The notes beneath the pieces were generated by a model that had not been told where the DNA came from, did no database searches, and saw only the letters and a list, made by a program, of their open reading frames with translations. A stretch of 64,000 nt of DNA from the NCBI GenBank assembly GCA_030998225.1, contig JAPYXD010000700.1:744001-808000 (forward strand), read 5' to 3'. The stretch's first letter is position 1. Every line of letters begins with the position of its first letter. Origin of the DNA: Diplolepis rosae. Lineage: Eukaryota > Arthropoda > Insecta > Hymenoptera > Diplolepididae. This document shows, piece by piece, positions 24,301 through 38,600 of this stretch. Both the position numbers and the translations under genes were made by a program.

Positions 24301-27300
24301 ATAAGAATTTTTCTAAAGTGGCCAAGTAATACGCGAGATTTCCGGAATCTGACTTTAAATAAGGTGGCCGCGTAATGCGCGAGTTTAATGGACCACAGGA
24401 CTGATATAAATACATAAGTGGCCTCGTAATATGTGAGTTAAACGAAGTCTGTCCTGAAAAGAGTGGCCAAGTAATTAGCGAATTCTGAGGAGTATAAGAA
24501 TTGTTGTAAAGTGGCCAACTAATACGCGAGATTACCGGACTCTGACTTTAAATAAGGTGGCCAAGTAATGCTCGAATTCTTAGGAGTATAAGAATTTTTC
24601 TAAAGTGGCCAAGTAATACGCGAGATTTCCGGACTCTGACTTTAAGTAAGGTGGCCAAGTAATGCGCGAATTCCTAGGAGTATAAGAATTTTTATAAAGT
24701 GACCAAGTAATACGCGAGATTACCGGACTCTGACTTTAAATAAGGTGGCCAAGTAATGCGCGAATTCTTAGGAGTATAAGAATTTTTCTAAAGTGGCCAA
24801 GTAATACGCGAGATTTCCGGAATCTGACTTTAAGTTAGGTGGCCACGTAATGCGCGAGTTTAATGGACCACAGGACTGATATAAATACATAATTGGCCTC
24901 GTAATATGTGAGTTAAACGAAGTCTGTCCTGAAAAGAGTGGCCAAGTAATTAGCGAATTCTGAGGAGTATAAGAATTGTTGTAAAGTGGCCAACTAATAC
25001 GCGAGATTTCCCGACTCTGACTTTAAGTAAGGTGGCCAAGTAATGCGCGAATTCATAGGAGTATAAGAATTTTTCTAAAATGGCCAAGTTATACGCGAGA
25101 TTACCGGACTCTGACTTTAAATAAGGTGGCCAAGTATGCGCGAATTCTTAGGAATATAAGAATTTTTCTAATGTGGCCAAGTAATACGCGAGATTTCCGG
25201 ACTCTGACATTAAGTAAGGTGGCCACGTAATGCCCGAGTTCAATGGACCACAGGACTGATATAAATACATAAGTGGCCTCGTAATATGCGAGTTAAACGA
25301 AGTCTGTCCTGAAAAGAGTAGCCAAGTAATGCGCGAATTCTTAGGAGTATAAGAATTTTTCTAATGTGGCCAAGTAATACGCGAGATTTCCGGACTCTGA
25401 CTTTAAGTAAGGTGGCCAAGTAATACGCGAATTCATAGGAGTATAAGAATTTTTCTAATATGGCCAAGTAATACGCGAGATTACCGGACTCTGACTTTAA
25501 ATAAGGTTGCCAAGTAATGCGCGAATTCTTAGGAATATAAGAATTTTTCTAATGTGGCCAAGTAATACGCGAGATTTCCGGACTCTGACTTTAAGTAAGG
25601 TGGCCAAGTAATGCGCGAATTCTTAGGAGTATAAGAATTTTTATAAAGTGGCCAAGTAATACGCGAGATTTCCGGACTCTGATTTTAAGTAAGGTGGCCA
25701 AGTAATGCGTGAATTTTTAGGGGTATAAGAATTTTTCTAAAGTGGCCAAGTAATACGCGATATTTCCGGACTATGATTTTAAGTAAGGTGATCAAGTAAT
25801 GCGCGAGTTCAATGGACCACAGGACTGATTTAAATACATAAGTGGCCTCGTTAATACGCGAGTTAAACGAAGTCTGTCCTGAAAAGAGTGGCCAAGTAAT
25901 GCGCTAATCCTTAGGCGTATAAGAATTTTTATAAAGTGGCCAAGTAATACGCGAGATTTCCGGACTCTGACTTTGAATAAGGTGGACACGTAATGCGCGA
26001 GTTTAATGGACCACAGGACTGATATAAATACATAAGTGGCCTCGTAATATGTGAGTTAAACGAAGTCTGTCCTGAAAAGAGTGGCCAAGTAATTAGCGAA
26101 TTCTGAGGAGTATAAGAATTGTTGTAAAGTGGCCAACTAATACGCGAGATTACCGGACTCTGACTTTAAATAAGGTGGCCAAGTAATGCTCGAATTCTTA
26201 GGAGTATAAGAATTTATCTAAAGTGGCCAAGAAATACGCGAGATTTCCGGACTCTGACTTTAAGTAAGGTGGCCAAGTAATGCGCGAATTCCTAGGAGTA
26301 TAAGAATTTTTATAAAGTGACCAAGTAATACGCGAGATTACCGGACTCTGACTTTAAATAAAGGTGGCCAAGTAATGCGCGAATTCTTAGGAGTATAAGA
26401 ATTTTTCTAAAGTGGCCAAGTAATACGCGAGATTTCCGGACTCTGACTTTAAATAAGGTGGCCAAGTAATGCGTGAATTTTTAGGGGTATAAGAATTTTT
26501 CTAAAGTGGCCAAGTAATACGCGATATTTCCAGACTATGATTTTAAGTAAGGTGATCAAGTAATGCGCGAGTTCAATGGACCACAGGACTGATATAAATA
26601 CATAAGTGGCCTCGTAATATGTGAGTTAAACGAAGTCTGTCCTGAAAAGAGTGGCCAAGTAATGCGCGAATTCTGAGGAGTATAAGAATTTCTCTAATGT
26701 GGCCAAGTAATACGCGAGATTTCCGGACTCTGCCTTTAAGTAAGGTGGCCAAGTAATGCGCGAATTCCTAGGAGTATAAGAATTTTTATAAAGTGACCAA
26801 GTAATACGCGAGATTACCGGACTCTGACTTTAAATAAGGTGGCCAAGTAATGCGCGAATTCTTAGGAGTATAAGAATTTTTCTAAAGTGGCCAAGTAATG
26901 CGCGAGATTTTCGGGCGTATAAGAATTTTTATAAAGTAGCCAAGTAATACGCGAGATTTCCGGACTATGATTTTAAGTAAGGTGATAAAGTAATGCGCGA
27001 GTTCAATGGACCTCAGGACTGATATAAATAGATAAGTGGCCTCGTAATACGCGAGTTAAACGAAGTCTGTCCTGAAAATAATGGCCAAGTAATGCGCGAA
27101 TTCTTAGGAGTATAAGAATTTTTCTAATGTGGCCAAGTAATACGCGAGATTTCCGGACTCTGACTTTAAGTAAGGTGGCCAAGTAATGCGCGAATTCCTA
27201 GGAGTATAAGAATTTTTATAAAGTGACCAAGTAATACGCGAGATTACCGGACTCTGACTTTAAATAAGGTGGCCAAGTAATGCGCGAATTCTTAGGAGTA

Positions 27301-27650
27301 TAAGAATTTTTCTAAAGTGGCCAAGTAATGCGCGAGATTTTCGGGCGTATAAGAATTTTTATAAAGTAGCCAAGTAATACGCGAGATTTCCGGACTATGA
27401 TTTTAAGTAAGGTGATAAAGTAATGCGCGAGTTCAATGGACCTCAGGACTGATATAAATAGATAAGTGGCCTCGTAATACGCGAGTTAAACGAAGTCTGT
27501 CCTGAAAATAATGGCCAAGTAATGCGCGAATTCTTAGGAGTATAAGAATTTTTCTAATGTGGCCAAGTAATACGCGAGATTTCCGGACTCTGACTTTAAG
27601 TAAGGTGGCCAAGTAGTGCGCGAATTGTTAGGAGTATAAGAATTTTTATA
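21350..27650 (+). repeat. Satellite block L4, mosaic of units with a 430-bp duplication
   Basis: Subunits from several of the other blocks are mixed here. Landmarks at 23,622 and 25,240 are 1,618 bp apart. A 430-bp tandem duplication is visible (26,881 matches 27,311 and neighbours). More diverged subunits, some with one or two extra or missing bases, lie at 21,470-21,780. No gene is seen. Confidence 0.7.
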
Positions 27651-30600
27651 AAGTCGCCAAGTAATACGCGAGATTTCCGGACTATGATTTTAAGTAAGGT
27701 GATCAAGTAATGCGCGAGTTCAATGGACCTCAGGACTGATATAAATAGATAAGAGGCCTCGTAATACGCGAGTTAAGCGAAGTCTGTCCTGAAAATAATG
27801 GCCAAGTAATGCGCAAATTCTTAGGAGTATAAGAATTTTTCTAATGTGGCCAAGTAATACGCGAGATTTCCGGACTCTGACTTTAAGTAAGGTGGACAAG
27901 TAATGCGCGAATTCCTAGGAGTATAAGAATTTTTATAAAGTGACCAAGTAATACGCGAGATTACCGGACTCTGACTTTAAATAAGGTGGCCAAGTAATGC
28001 GCGAATTCTTAGGAGTATAAGAATTTTTCTAAAGTGGCCAAGTAATACGCGAGATTTCCGGAATCTGACTTTAAGTTAGGTGGCCACGTAATGCGCGAGT
28101 TCAATGGACCACAGGACTGATATAAATACATAAGTGGCCTCGTAATATGTGACTTAAACGAAGTCTGTCCTGAAAAGAGTGGCCAAGTAATGCGCGAATT
28201 CTGAGGAGTATAAGAATTTTTCTAATGTGGCCAAGTAATACGCGAGATTTCCGGACTCTGACTTTAAGTAAGGTGGACAAGTAATGCGCGAATTCCTAGG
28301 AGTATAAGAATTTTTATAAAGTGACCAAGTAATACGCGAGATTACCGGACTCTGACTTTAAATAAGGTGGCCAAGTAATGCTCGAATTCTTAGGAGTATA
28401 AGAATTTTTATAAAGTGGCCAAGTAATACGCGAGATTTCCGGAATCTGTCTTTAAATAAGGTGGCCGCGTAATGCGCGAGTTTAATGGACCACAGGACTG
28501 ATATAAATACATAAGTGGCCTCGTAATATGTGAGTTAAACGAAGTCTGTCCTGAAAAGAGTGGCCAAGTAATTAGCGAATTCTGAGGAGTATAAGAATTG
28601 TTGTAAAGTGGCCAACTAATACGCGAGATTACCGGACTCTGACTTTAAATAAGGTGGCCAAGTAATGCTCGAATTCTTAGGAGTATAAGAATTTTTCTAA
28701 AGTGGCCAAGTAATACGCGAGATTTCCGGACTCTGACTTTAAGTAAGGTGGCCAAGTAATGCGCGAATTCCTAGGAGTATAAGAATTTTTATAAAGTGAC
28801 CAAGTAATACGCGAGATTACCGGACTATGACTGTAGTTAAGGTGGCAAAGTAATGCGCGAGTTCAGTGGACCACAGGCCTGATATAAATAGATAAGTGGC
28901 CTCGTAATATGTGAGTTAAACGAAGTCTGTCCTGAAAAGAGTGGCCAAGTAATGCGCGAATTCTGAGGAGTATAAGAATTTCTCTAATGTGGCCAAGTAA
29001 TACGCGAGATTTCCGGACTCTGAATTTAAGTAAGGTGGCCAAGTAATGCGCGAATTCTTAGGAGTATAAGAATTTTTCTAATGTGGCCAAGTAATACGCG
29101 AGATTTCCGGAATCTGACTTTAAGTTAGGTGGCCACGTAATGCGCGAGTTCAATGGACCACAGGACTGATATAAAAACAAAAGTGGCCTCCTAATATTTG
29201 AGTTAAACGAAGTCTGTCCTGAAAAGAGTGGCCAAGTAATGCGCGAATTCTGAGGAGTATAAGAATTTCTCTAATGTGGCCAAGTAATACGCGAGATTTC
29301 CGGACTCTGACTTTAAGTAAGGTGGCCAAGTAATGCGCGAATTCTTAGGAGTATAAGAATTTTTCTAATGTGGCCAAGTAATACGCGAGATTTCCGGACT
29401 CTGACTTTAAGTAAGGTGGCCAAGTAATGCGCGAATTCCTAGGAGTATAAGAATTTTTATAAAGTGACCAAGTAATACGCGAGATTACCGGACTCTGACT
29501 TTAAATAAGGTGGCCAAGTAATGCGCAAATTCTTAGGAGTATAAGAATTTTTCTAAAGTGGCCAAGTAATACGCGAGATTTCCGGAATCTGACTTTAAGT
29601 TAGGTGGCCACGTAATGCGCGAGTTCAATGGACCACAGGACTGATATAAATACATAAGTGGCCTCGTAATATGTGAGTTAAACGAAGTCTGTCCTGAAAA
29701 GAGTGGCCAAGTAATGCGCGAATTCTGAGGAGTATAAGAATTTCTCTAATGTGGCCAAGTAATACGCGAGATTTCCGGACTCTGACTTTAAGTAAGGTGG
29801 CCAAGTAATGCGCGAATTCTTAGGAGTATAAGAATTTTTCTAAAGTGGCCAAGTAATACGCGAGATTTCCGGAATCTGACTTTAAGATAGGTGGCCACGT
29901 AATGCGCGAGTTCAATGGACCACAGGACTGATATAACTACATAAGTGTCCGCGTAATATACGAGTTAAACGAAGTCTGTCCTGAAAAGAGTGGCGAAGTA
30001 ATGCGCGAATTCTTAGGAGTATAAGAATTTCTCTAATGTGGCCAAGTAATACGCGAGATTTCCGGACTCTGACTTTAAGTAAGGTGGCCAAGTAATGCGC
30101 GAATTCTTAGGAGTATAAGAATTTTTCTAAAGTGGCCAAGTAATACGCGAGATTTCCGGAATCTGACTTTAAGTTAGGTGGCCACGTAATGCGCGAGTTC
30201 AATGGACCACAGGACTGATATAAATACATAAGTGGCCTCGTAATATGTGAGTTAAACGAAGTCTGTCCTGAAAAGAGTGGCCAAGTAATGCGCGAATTCT
30301 GAGGAGTTTAAGAATTTTTCAAATGTGGCCAAGTAATACGCGAGATTTCCGGACTCTGACTTTAAGTAAGGTGGCCAAGTAATGCGCGAATTCCTAGGAG
30401 TATAAGAATTTTTATAAAGTGACCAAGTAATACGCGAGATTACCGGACTCTGACTTTAAATAAGGTGGCCAAGTAATGCGCGAGATTTCCGGAATCTGAC
30501 TTTAAGATAGGTGGCCACGTAATGCGCGAGTTCAATGGACCACAGGACTGATATAAATACATAAGTGGCCTCGTAATGTGTGAGTTAAACGAAGTCTGTC

Positions 30601-32620
30601 CTGAAAAGAGTGCCCAAGTAATTAGCGAATTCTGAGGAGTATAAGAATTGTTGTAAAGTGGCCAACTAATACGCGAGATTTCCCGACTCTGACTTTAAGT
30701 AAGGTGGCCAAGTAATACGCGAATTCATAGGAGTATAAGAATTTTTCTAAAGTGGCCAAGTTATACGCGAGATTACCGGACTCTGACTTTAAATAAGGTG
30801 GCCAAGTATGCGCGAATTCTTAGGAATATAAGAATTTTTCTAATGTGGCCAAGTAATACGCGAGATTTCCGGACTCTGACATTAAGTAAGGTGGCCACGT
30901 AATGCCCGAGTTCAATGGACCACAGGACTGATATAAATACATAAGTGGCCTCGTAATATGCGAGTTAAACGAAGTCTGTCCTGAAAAGAGTAGCCAAGTA
31001 ATGCGCGAATTCTTAGGAGTATAAGAATTTTTCTAATGTGGCCAAGTAATACGCGAGATTTCCGGACTCTGACTTTAAGTAAGGTGGCCAAGTAATACGC
31101 GAATTCATAGGAGTATAAGAATTTTTCTAATATGGCCAAGTAATACGCGAGATTACCGGACTCTGACTTTAAATAAGGTTGCCAAGTAATGCGCGAATTC
31201 TTAGGAATATAAGAATTTTTCTAATGTGGCCAAGTAATACGCGAGATTTCCGGACTTCTGACTTTAAATAAGGTGGCCAAGTAATGCGTGAATTTTTAGG
31301 GGTATAAGAATTTTTCTAAAGTGGTCAAGTAATACGCGAGATTTCCGGACTATGATTTTAAGTAAGGTGATCAAGTAATGCGCGAGTTCAATGGACCACA
31401 GGACTGATATAAATACATAAGTGGCCTCGTTAATACGCGAGTTAAACGAAGTCTGTCCTGAAAAGAGTGGCCAAGTAATGCGCGAATTCTTAGGAGTATA
31501 AGAATTTTTATAAAGTGGCCAAGTAATACGCGAGATTTCCGGACTCTGACTTTAAATAAGGTGGCCAAGTAATGCGTGAATTTTTAGGAGTATAAGAATT
31601 TTTCTAAAGTGGCCAAGTAATACGCGAGATTTCCGGAATCTGAATTTAAATAAGGTGGCAAAGTAATGCGCGAATTCTTAGGAGTATAAGAATTTTTCTA
31701 AAGTGGCCAAGTAATACGCGAGCTTTCCGGACTCTGACTTAAAATAAGGTGGCCAAGTAAGGCGCGAATTCTTAGTAGTCTAAGAATTTTTATATAAAGT
31801 GGCCAAGTAATACGCGAGATTTCCGGACTCTGACTTAAAGTAAAGTGGCCAAGTAATGCGCGAGTTCCTAGGAGTATAAGAATTTTTATAAAGTGGCCAA
31901 GTAATACGCGATTTCAATGGACTTCAGGACTGATATAATTAATATAAGTGGCCTCTTAATACGCGAGTTAAACGAAATCTGTCCTGGAAAGAGTGGCCAA
32001 GTAATGCGCGAATTCTTAAGAGGATAAGAATTTTTATAAAGTGGCCAACTAATACGCGAGATTTCCCGACTCTGACTTAAAGTAAGGTGGCGAAGTAATG
32101 CGCGAATTCCTAGGAGTGACAGAATTTTTATAAAGTGGCCAAGTAATGCGAGAGATTTCTGTACTCTGACTTTAAGTAAGGTGGCCAAGTAATACGCGAA
32201 TTCATAGGAGTATAAGGATTTTTCTAAAGTGGCCAAGAAATCCGCGAGCTTTCCGGACTCTGACTTTAAATAAGGTGGCCAAGTAATGCGCGAGTTCAAT
32301 AAACCACAGGACTGATGTAAATACACAAGTGGCCTCATAATACGCGAGTTAAACGATGTCTGTCCTGCAAAGAGTGGCCAAGTAATGCGCGAATTCTTAG
32401 GAGTATTAGGATTTTTCTAAAGTGGCCAAGAAATACGCGAGCTTTCCGGACTCTGACTTTAAATAAGGTGGCCAAGTAATGCGCGTATTCTTAGGGGTAT
32501 AAGAATTTTTCTAAAGTGGCCAAGTAATACGCGAGATTTCCGGACTCTGACTTTAAGTAAGGTGGCCAAGTAATGCGCGAGTTCAATAAACCACAGGACT
32601 GATGTAAATACATAAGTGGC
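27650..32620 (+). repeat. Satellite block L5a, older relative of the 5-kb unit
   Basis: Positions 27,721 to about 31,570 align with 33,921 to about 37,770 at an offset of 6,200 bp (for example 30,912 with 37,112). They share odd variants such as AGAGGCCTCG with GAGTTAAGCG. The end of the block, about 31,600-32,620, holds diverged subunits that also occur near the PLE at 43.7-45.0 kb. Confidence 0.72.
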
Positions 32621-32624
32621 CTCG

Positions 32625-35600
32625 TAATACGCGAGTTAAACGAAGTCTGTCCTGAAAAGAGTGGCGAAGTAATGCGCGAATTCTGAGGAGTATAAGAATT
32701 GTTGTAAAGTGGCCAACTAATACGCGAGATTTCCCGACTCTGACTTAAAGTAAGGCGGCCAAGCAATGCGCGAATTCCTAGGAGTGAAAGAATTTTTATA
32801 AAGTGGCCAAGTAATGCGCGAGATTTCCGGACTCTGACTTTAAGTAAGGTGGCCAAGTAATACGCGAGTTCAATGGACCACAGGACTGATATAAATACAT
32901 AAGTGGCCTCGTAATATGCGAGTTAAACGAAGTCTGTCCTGAAAAGAGTGGCCAAGTAATGCGCGAATTCTTAGGAGTATAAGAATTTTTCTAATGTGGC
33001 CAAGTAATACGCGAGATTTCCGGACTCTGACTTTAAGTAAGGTGGCCAAGTAATACGCGAATTCATAGGAGTATAAGAATTTTTCTAATATGGCCAAGTA
33101 ATACGCGAGATTACCGGACTCTGACTTTAAATAAGGTTGCCAAGTAATGCGCGAATTCTTAGGAATATAAGAATTTTTCTAATGTGGCCAAGTAATACGC
33201 GAGATTTCCGGACTCTGACTTTAAGTAAGGTGGCCAAGTAATGCGCGAATTCTTAGGAGTATAAGAATTTTTATAAAGTGGCCAAGTAATACGCGAGATT
33301 TCCGGACTCTGACTTTAAATAAGGTGGCCAAGTAATGCGTGAATTTTTAGGGGTATAAGAATTTTTCTAAAGTGGCCAAGTAATACGCGATATTTCCGGA
33401 CTATGATTTTAAGTAAGGTGATCAAGTAATGCGCGAGTTCAATGGACCACAGGACTGATATAAATACATAAGTGGCCTCGTTAATACGCGAGTTAAACGA
33501 AGTCTGTCCTGAAAAGAGTGGCCAAGTAATGCGCGAATCCTTAGGAGTATAAGAATTTTTCTAAAGTGGCGAAGTAATACGCGAGATTTCCGGAATCTGA
33601 CTTTAAGTTAGGTGGCCACGTAATGCGCGAGTTCAATGGACCACAGGACTGATATAAATAGATAAGAGGCCTCGTAATACGCGAGTTAAGCGAAGTCTGT
33701 CCTGAAAATAATGGCCAAGTAATGCGCAAATTATTAGGAGTATAAGAATTTTTCTAATGTGGCCAAGTAATACGCGAGATTTCCGGACTCTGACTTTAAG
33801 TAAGGTGGCCAAGTAGTGCGCGAATTGTTAGGAGTATAAGAATTTTTATAAAGTCGCCAAGTAATACGCGAGATTTCCGGACTATGATTTTAAGTAAGGT
33901 GATCAAGTAATGCGCGAGTTCAATGGACCTCAGGACTGATATAAATAGATAAGAGGCCTCGTAATACGCGAGTTAAGCGAAGTCTGTCCTGAAAATAATG
34001 GCCAAGTAATGCGCAAATTCTTAGGAGTATAAGAATTTTTCTAATGTGGCCAAGTAATACGCGAGATTTCCGGACTCTGACTTTAAGTAAGGTGGACAAG
34101 TAATGCGCGAATTCCTAGGAGTATAAGAATTTTTATAAAGTGACCAAGTAATACGCGAGATTACCGGACTCTGACTTTAAATAAGGTGGCCAAGTAATGC
34201 GCGAATTCTTAGGAGTATAAGAATTTTTCTAAAGTGGCCAAGTAATACGCGAGATTTCCGGAATCTGACTTTAAGTTAGGTGGCCACGTAATGCGCGAGT
34301 TCAATGGACCACAGGACTGATATAAATACATAAGTGGCCTCGTAATATGTGACTTAAACGAAGTCTGTCCTGAAAAGAGTGGCCAAGTAATGCGCGAATT
34401 CTGAGGAGTATAAGAATTTTTCTAATGTGGCCAAGTAATACGCGAGATTTCCGGACTCTGACTTTAAGTAAGGTGGACAAGTAATGCGCGAATTCCTAGG
34501 AGTATAAGAATTTTTATAAAGTGACCAAGTAATACGCGAGATTACCGGACTCTGACTTTAAATAAGGTGGCCAAGTAATGCTCGAATTCTTAGGAGTATA
34601 AGAATTTTCATAAAGTGGCCAAGTAATACGCGAGATTACCGGACTCTGACTTTAAATAAGGTGGCCGCGTAATGCGCGAGTTTAATGGACCACAGGACTG
34701 ATATAAATACATAAGTGGCCTCGTAATATGTGAGTTAAACGAAGTCTGTCCTGAAAAGAGTGGCCAAGTAATTAGCGAATTCTGAGGAGTATAAGAATTG
34801 TTGTAAAGTGGCCAACTAATACGCGAGATTACCGGACTCTGACTTTAAATAAGGTGGCCAAGTAATGCTCGAATTCTTAGGAGTATAAGAATTTTTCTAA
34901 AGTGGCCAAGTAATACGCGAGATTTCCGGACTCTGACTTTAAGTAAGGTGGCCAAGTAATGCGCGAATTCCTAGGAGTATAAGAATTTTTATAATGTGGC
35001 CAAGTAATACGCGAGATTACCGGACTATGTCATTAGTTAAGGTGATCAAGTAATGCGCGAGTTCAGTGGACCACAGGCCTGATATAAATAGATAAGTGGC
35101 CTCCTAATATTTGAGTTAAACGAAGTCTGTCCTGAAAAGAGTGGCCAAGTAATGCGTGAATTCTGAGGAGTATAAGAATTTCTCTAATGTGGCCAAGTAA
35201 TACGCGAGATTTCCGGACTCTGAATTTAAGTAAGGTGGCCAAGTAATGCGCGAATTCTTAGGAGTATAAGAATTTCTCTAATGTGGCCAAGTAATACGCG
35301 AGATTTCCGGAATCTGACTTTAAGTTAGGTGGCCACGTAATCCGCGAGTTCAATGGACCACAGGACTGATATAAATACATAAGTGGCATCCTAATATTTG
35401 AGTTAAACGAAGTCTGTCCTGAAAAGAGTGGCCAAGTAATGCGCGAATTCTGAGGAGTATAAGAATTTTTCTAATGTGGCCAAGTAATACGCGAGATTTC
35501 CGGACTCTGACTTTAAGTAAGGTGGCCAAGTAATGCGCGAATTCTTAGGAGTATAAGAATTTCTCTAATGTGGCCAAGTAATACGCGAGATTTCCGGACT

Positions 35601-38600
35601 CTGACTTTAAGTAAGGTGGCCAAGTAATGCGCGAATTCCTAGGAGTATAAGAATTTTTATAAAGTGACCAAGTAATACGCGAGATTACCGGACTCTGACT
35701 TTAAATAAGGTGGCCAAGTAATGCGCGAATTCTTAGGAGTATAAGAATTTTTCTAAAGTGGCCAAGTAATACGCGAGATTTCCGGAATCTGACTTTAAGT
35801 TAGTTCACAACGAACAACTCGAGTACAATGCAACACAGGACTGATATAAATACATAAGTGTCCTCGGAATATGGGAGTTAAACGAAGTCTGTCCTGAAAA
35901 GAGTGGCCAAGTAATGCGCGAATTCTGAGGAGTATAAGAATTTCTCTAATGTGGCCAAGTAATACGCGAGATTTCCGGACTCTGACTTTAAGTAAGGTGG
36001 CCAAGTAATGCGCGAATTCTTAGGAGTATAAGAATTTTTCTAAAGTGGCCAAGTAATACGCGAGATTTCCGGAATCTGACTTTAAGTTAGGTGGCCACGT
36101 AATGCGCGAGTTCAATGGACCACAGGACTGATATAACTACATAAGTGTCCGCGTAATATACGAGTTAAACGAAGTCTGTCCTGAAAAGAGTGGCGAAGTA
36201 ATGCGCGAATTCTTAGGAGTATAAGAATTTCTCTAATGTGGCCAAGTAATACGCGAGATTTCCGGACTCTGACTTTAAGTAAGGTGGCCAAGTAATGCGC
36301 GAATTCTTAGGAGTATAAGAATTTTTCTAAAGTGGCCAAGTAATACGCGAGATTTCCGGAATCTGACTTTAAGTTAGGTGGCCACGTAATGCGCGAGTTC
36401 AATGGACCACAGGACTGATATAGATAACTGAGTGGCCTCGTAATATGTGAGTTAAACGAAGTCTGTCCTGAAAAGAGTGGCCAAGTAATGCGCGAATTCT
36501 GAGGAGTTTAAGAATTTTTCAAATGTGGCCAAGTAATACGCGAGATTTCCGGACTCTGACTTTAAGTAAGGTGGCCAAGTAATGCGCGAATTCCTAGGAG
36601 TATAAGAATTTTTATAAAGTGACCAAGTAATACGCGAGATTACCGGACTCTGACTTTAAATAAGGTGGCCAAGTAATGCGCGAGATTTCCGGAATCTGAC
36701 TTTAAGATAGGTGGCCACGTAATGCGCGAGTTCAATGGACCACAGGACTGATATAAATACATAAGTGGCCTCGTAATATGTGAGTTAAACGAAGTCTGTC
36801 CTGAAAAGAGTGCCCAAGTAATTAGCGAATTCTGAGGAGTATAAGAATTGTTGTAAAGTGGCCAACTAATACGCGAGATTTCCCGACTCTGACTTTAAGT
36901 AAGGTGGCCAAGTAATACGCGAATTCATAGGAGTATAAGAATTTTTCTAAAGTGGCCAAGTTATACGCGAGATTACCGGACTCTGACTTTAAATAAGGTG
37001 GCCAAGTATGCGCGAATTCTTAGGAATATAAGAATTTTTCTAATGTGGCCAAGTAATACGCGAGATTTCCGGACTCTGACATTAAGTAAGGTGGCCACGT
37101 AATGCGCGAGTTCAATGGACCACAGGACTGATATAAATACATAAGTGGCCTCGTAATATGCGAGTTAAACGAAGTCTGTCCGGAAAAGAGTGGCCAAGTA
37201 ATGCGCGAATTCTTAGGAGTATAAGAATTTTTCTAATGTGGCCAAGTAATACGCGAGATTTCCGGACTCTGACTTTAAGTAAGGTGGCCAAGTAATACGC
37301 GAATTCATAGGAGTATAAGAATTTTTCTAATATGGCCAAGTAATACGCGAGATTACCGGACTCTGACTTTAAATAAGGTTGCCAAGTAATGCGCGAATTC
37401 TTAGGAATATAAGAATTTTTCTAATGTGGCCAAGTAATACGCGAGATTTCCGGACTCTGACTTTAAATAAGGTGGCCAAGTAATGCGTGAATTTTTAGGG
37501 GTATAAGAATTTTTCTAAAGTGGTCAAGTAATACGCGAGATTTCCGGACTATGATTTTAAGTAAGGTGATCAAGTAATGCGCGAGTTCAATGGACCACAG
37601 GACTGATATAAATACATAAGTGGCCTCGTAATACGCGAGTTAAACGAAGTCTGTCCTGAAAAGAGTGGCCAAGTAATGCGCGAATTCTGAGGAGTATAAG
37701 AATTGTTGTAAAGTGGCCAACTAATACGCGAGATTTCCCGACTCTGACTTAAAGTAAGGCGGCCAAGCAATGCGCGAATTCCTAGGAGTGACAGAATTTT
37801 TATAAAGTGGCCAAGTAATGCGCGAGATTTCCGTACTCTGACTTTAAGTAAGGTGGCCAAGTAATACGCGAGTTCAATGGACCACAGGACTGATATAAAT
37901 ACATAAGTGGCCTCGTAATATGCGAGTTAAACGAAGTCTGTCCTGAAAAGAGTGGCCAAGTAATGCGCGAATTCTTAGGAGTATAAGAATTTTTCTAATG
38001 TGGCCAAGTAATACGCGAGATTTCCGGACTCTGACTTTAAGTAAGGTGGCCAAGTAATACGCGAATTCATAGGAGTATAAGAATTTTTCTAATATGGCCA
38101 AGTAATACGCGAGATTACCGGACTCTGACTTTAAATAAGGTTGCCAAGTAATGCGCGAATTCTTAGGAATATAAGAATTTTTCTAATGTGGCCAAGTAAT
38201 ACGCGAGATTTCCGGACTCTGACTTTAAGTAAGGTGGCCAAGTAATGCGCGAATTCTTAGGAGTATAAGAATTTTTATAAAGTGGCCAAGTAATACGCGA
38301 GATTTCCGGACTCTGACTTTAAATAAGGTGGCCAAGTAATGCGTGAATTTTTAGGGGTATAAGAATTTTTCTAAAGTGGCCAAGTAATACGCGATATTTC
38401 CGGACTATGATTTTAAGTAAGGTGATCAAGTAATGCGCGAGTTCAATGGACCACAGGACTGATATAAATACATAAGTGGCCTCGTTAATACGCGAGTTAA
38501 ACGAAGTCTGTCCTGAAAAGAGTGGCCAAGTAATGCGCGAATTCTTAGGAGTATAAGAATTTTTCTAAAGTGGCCAAGTAATACGCGAGATTTCCGGAAT

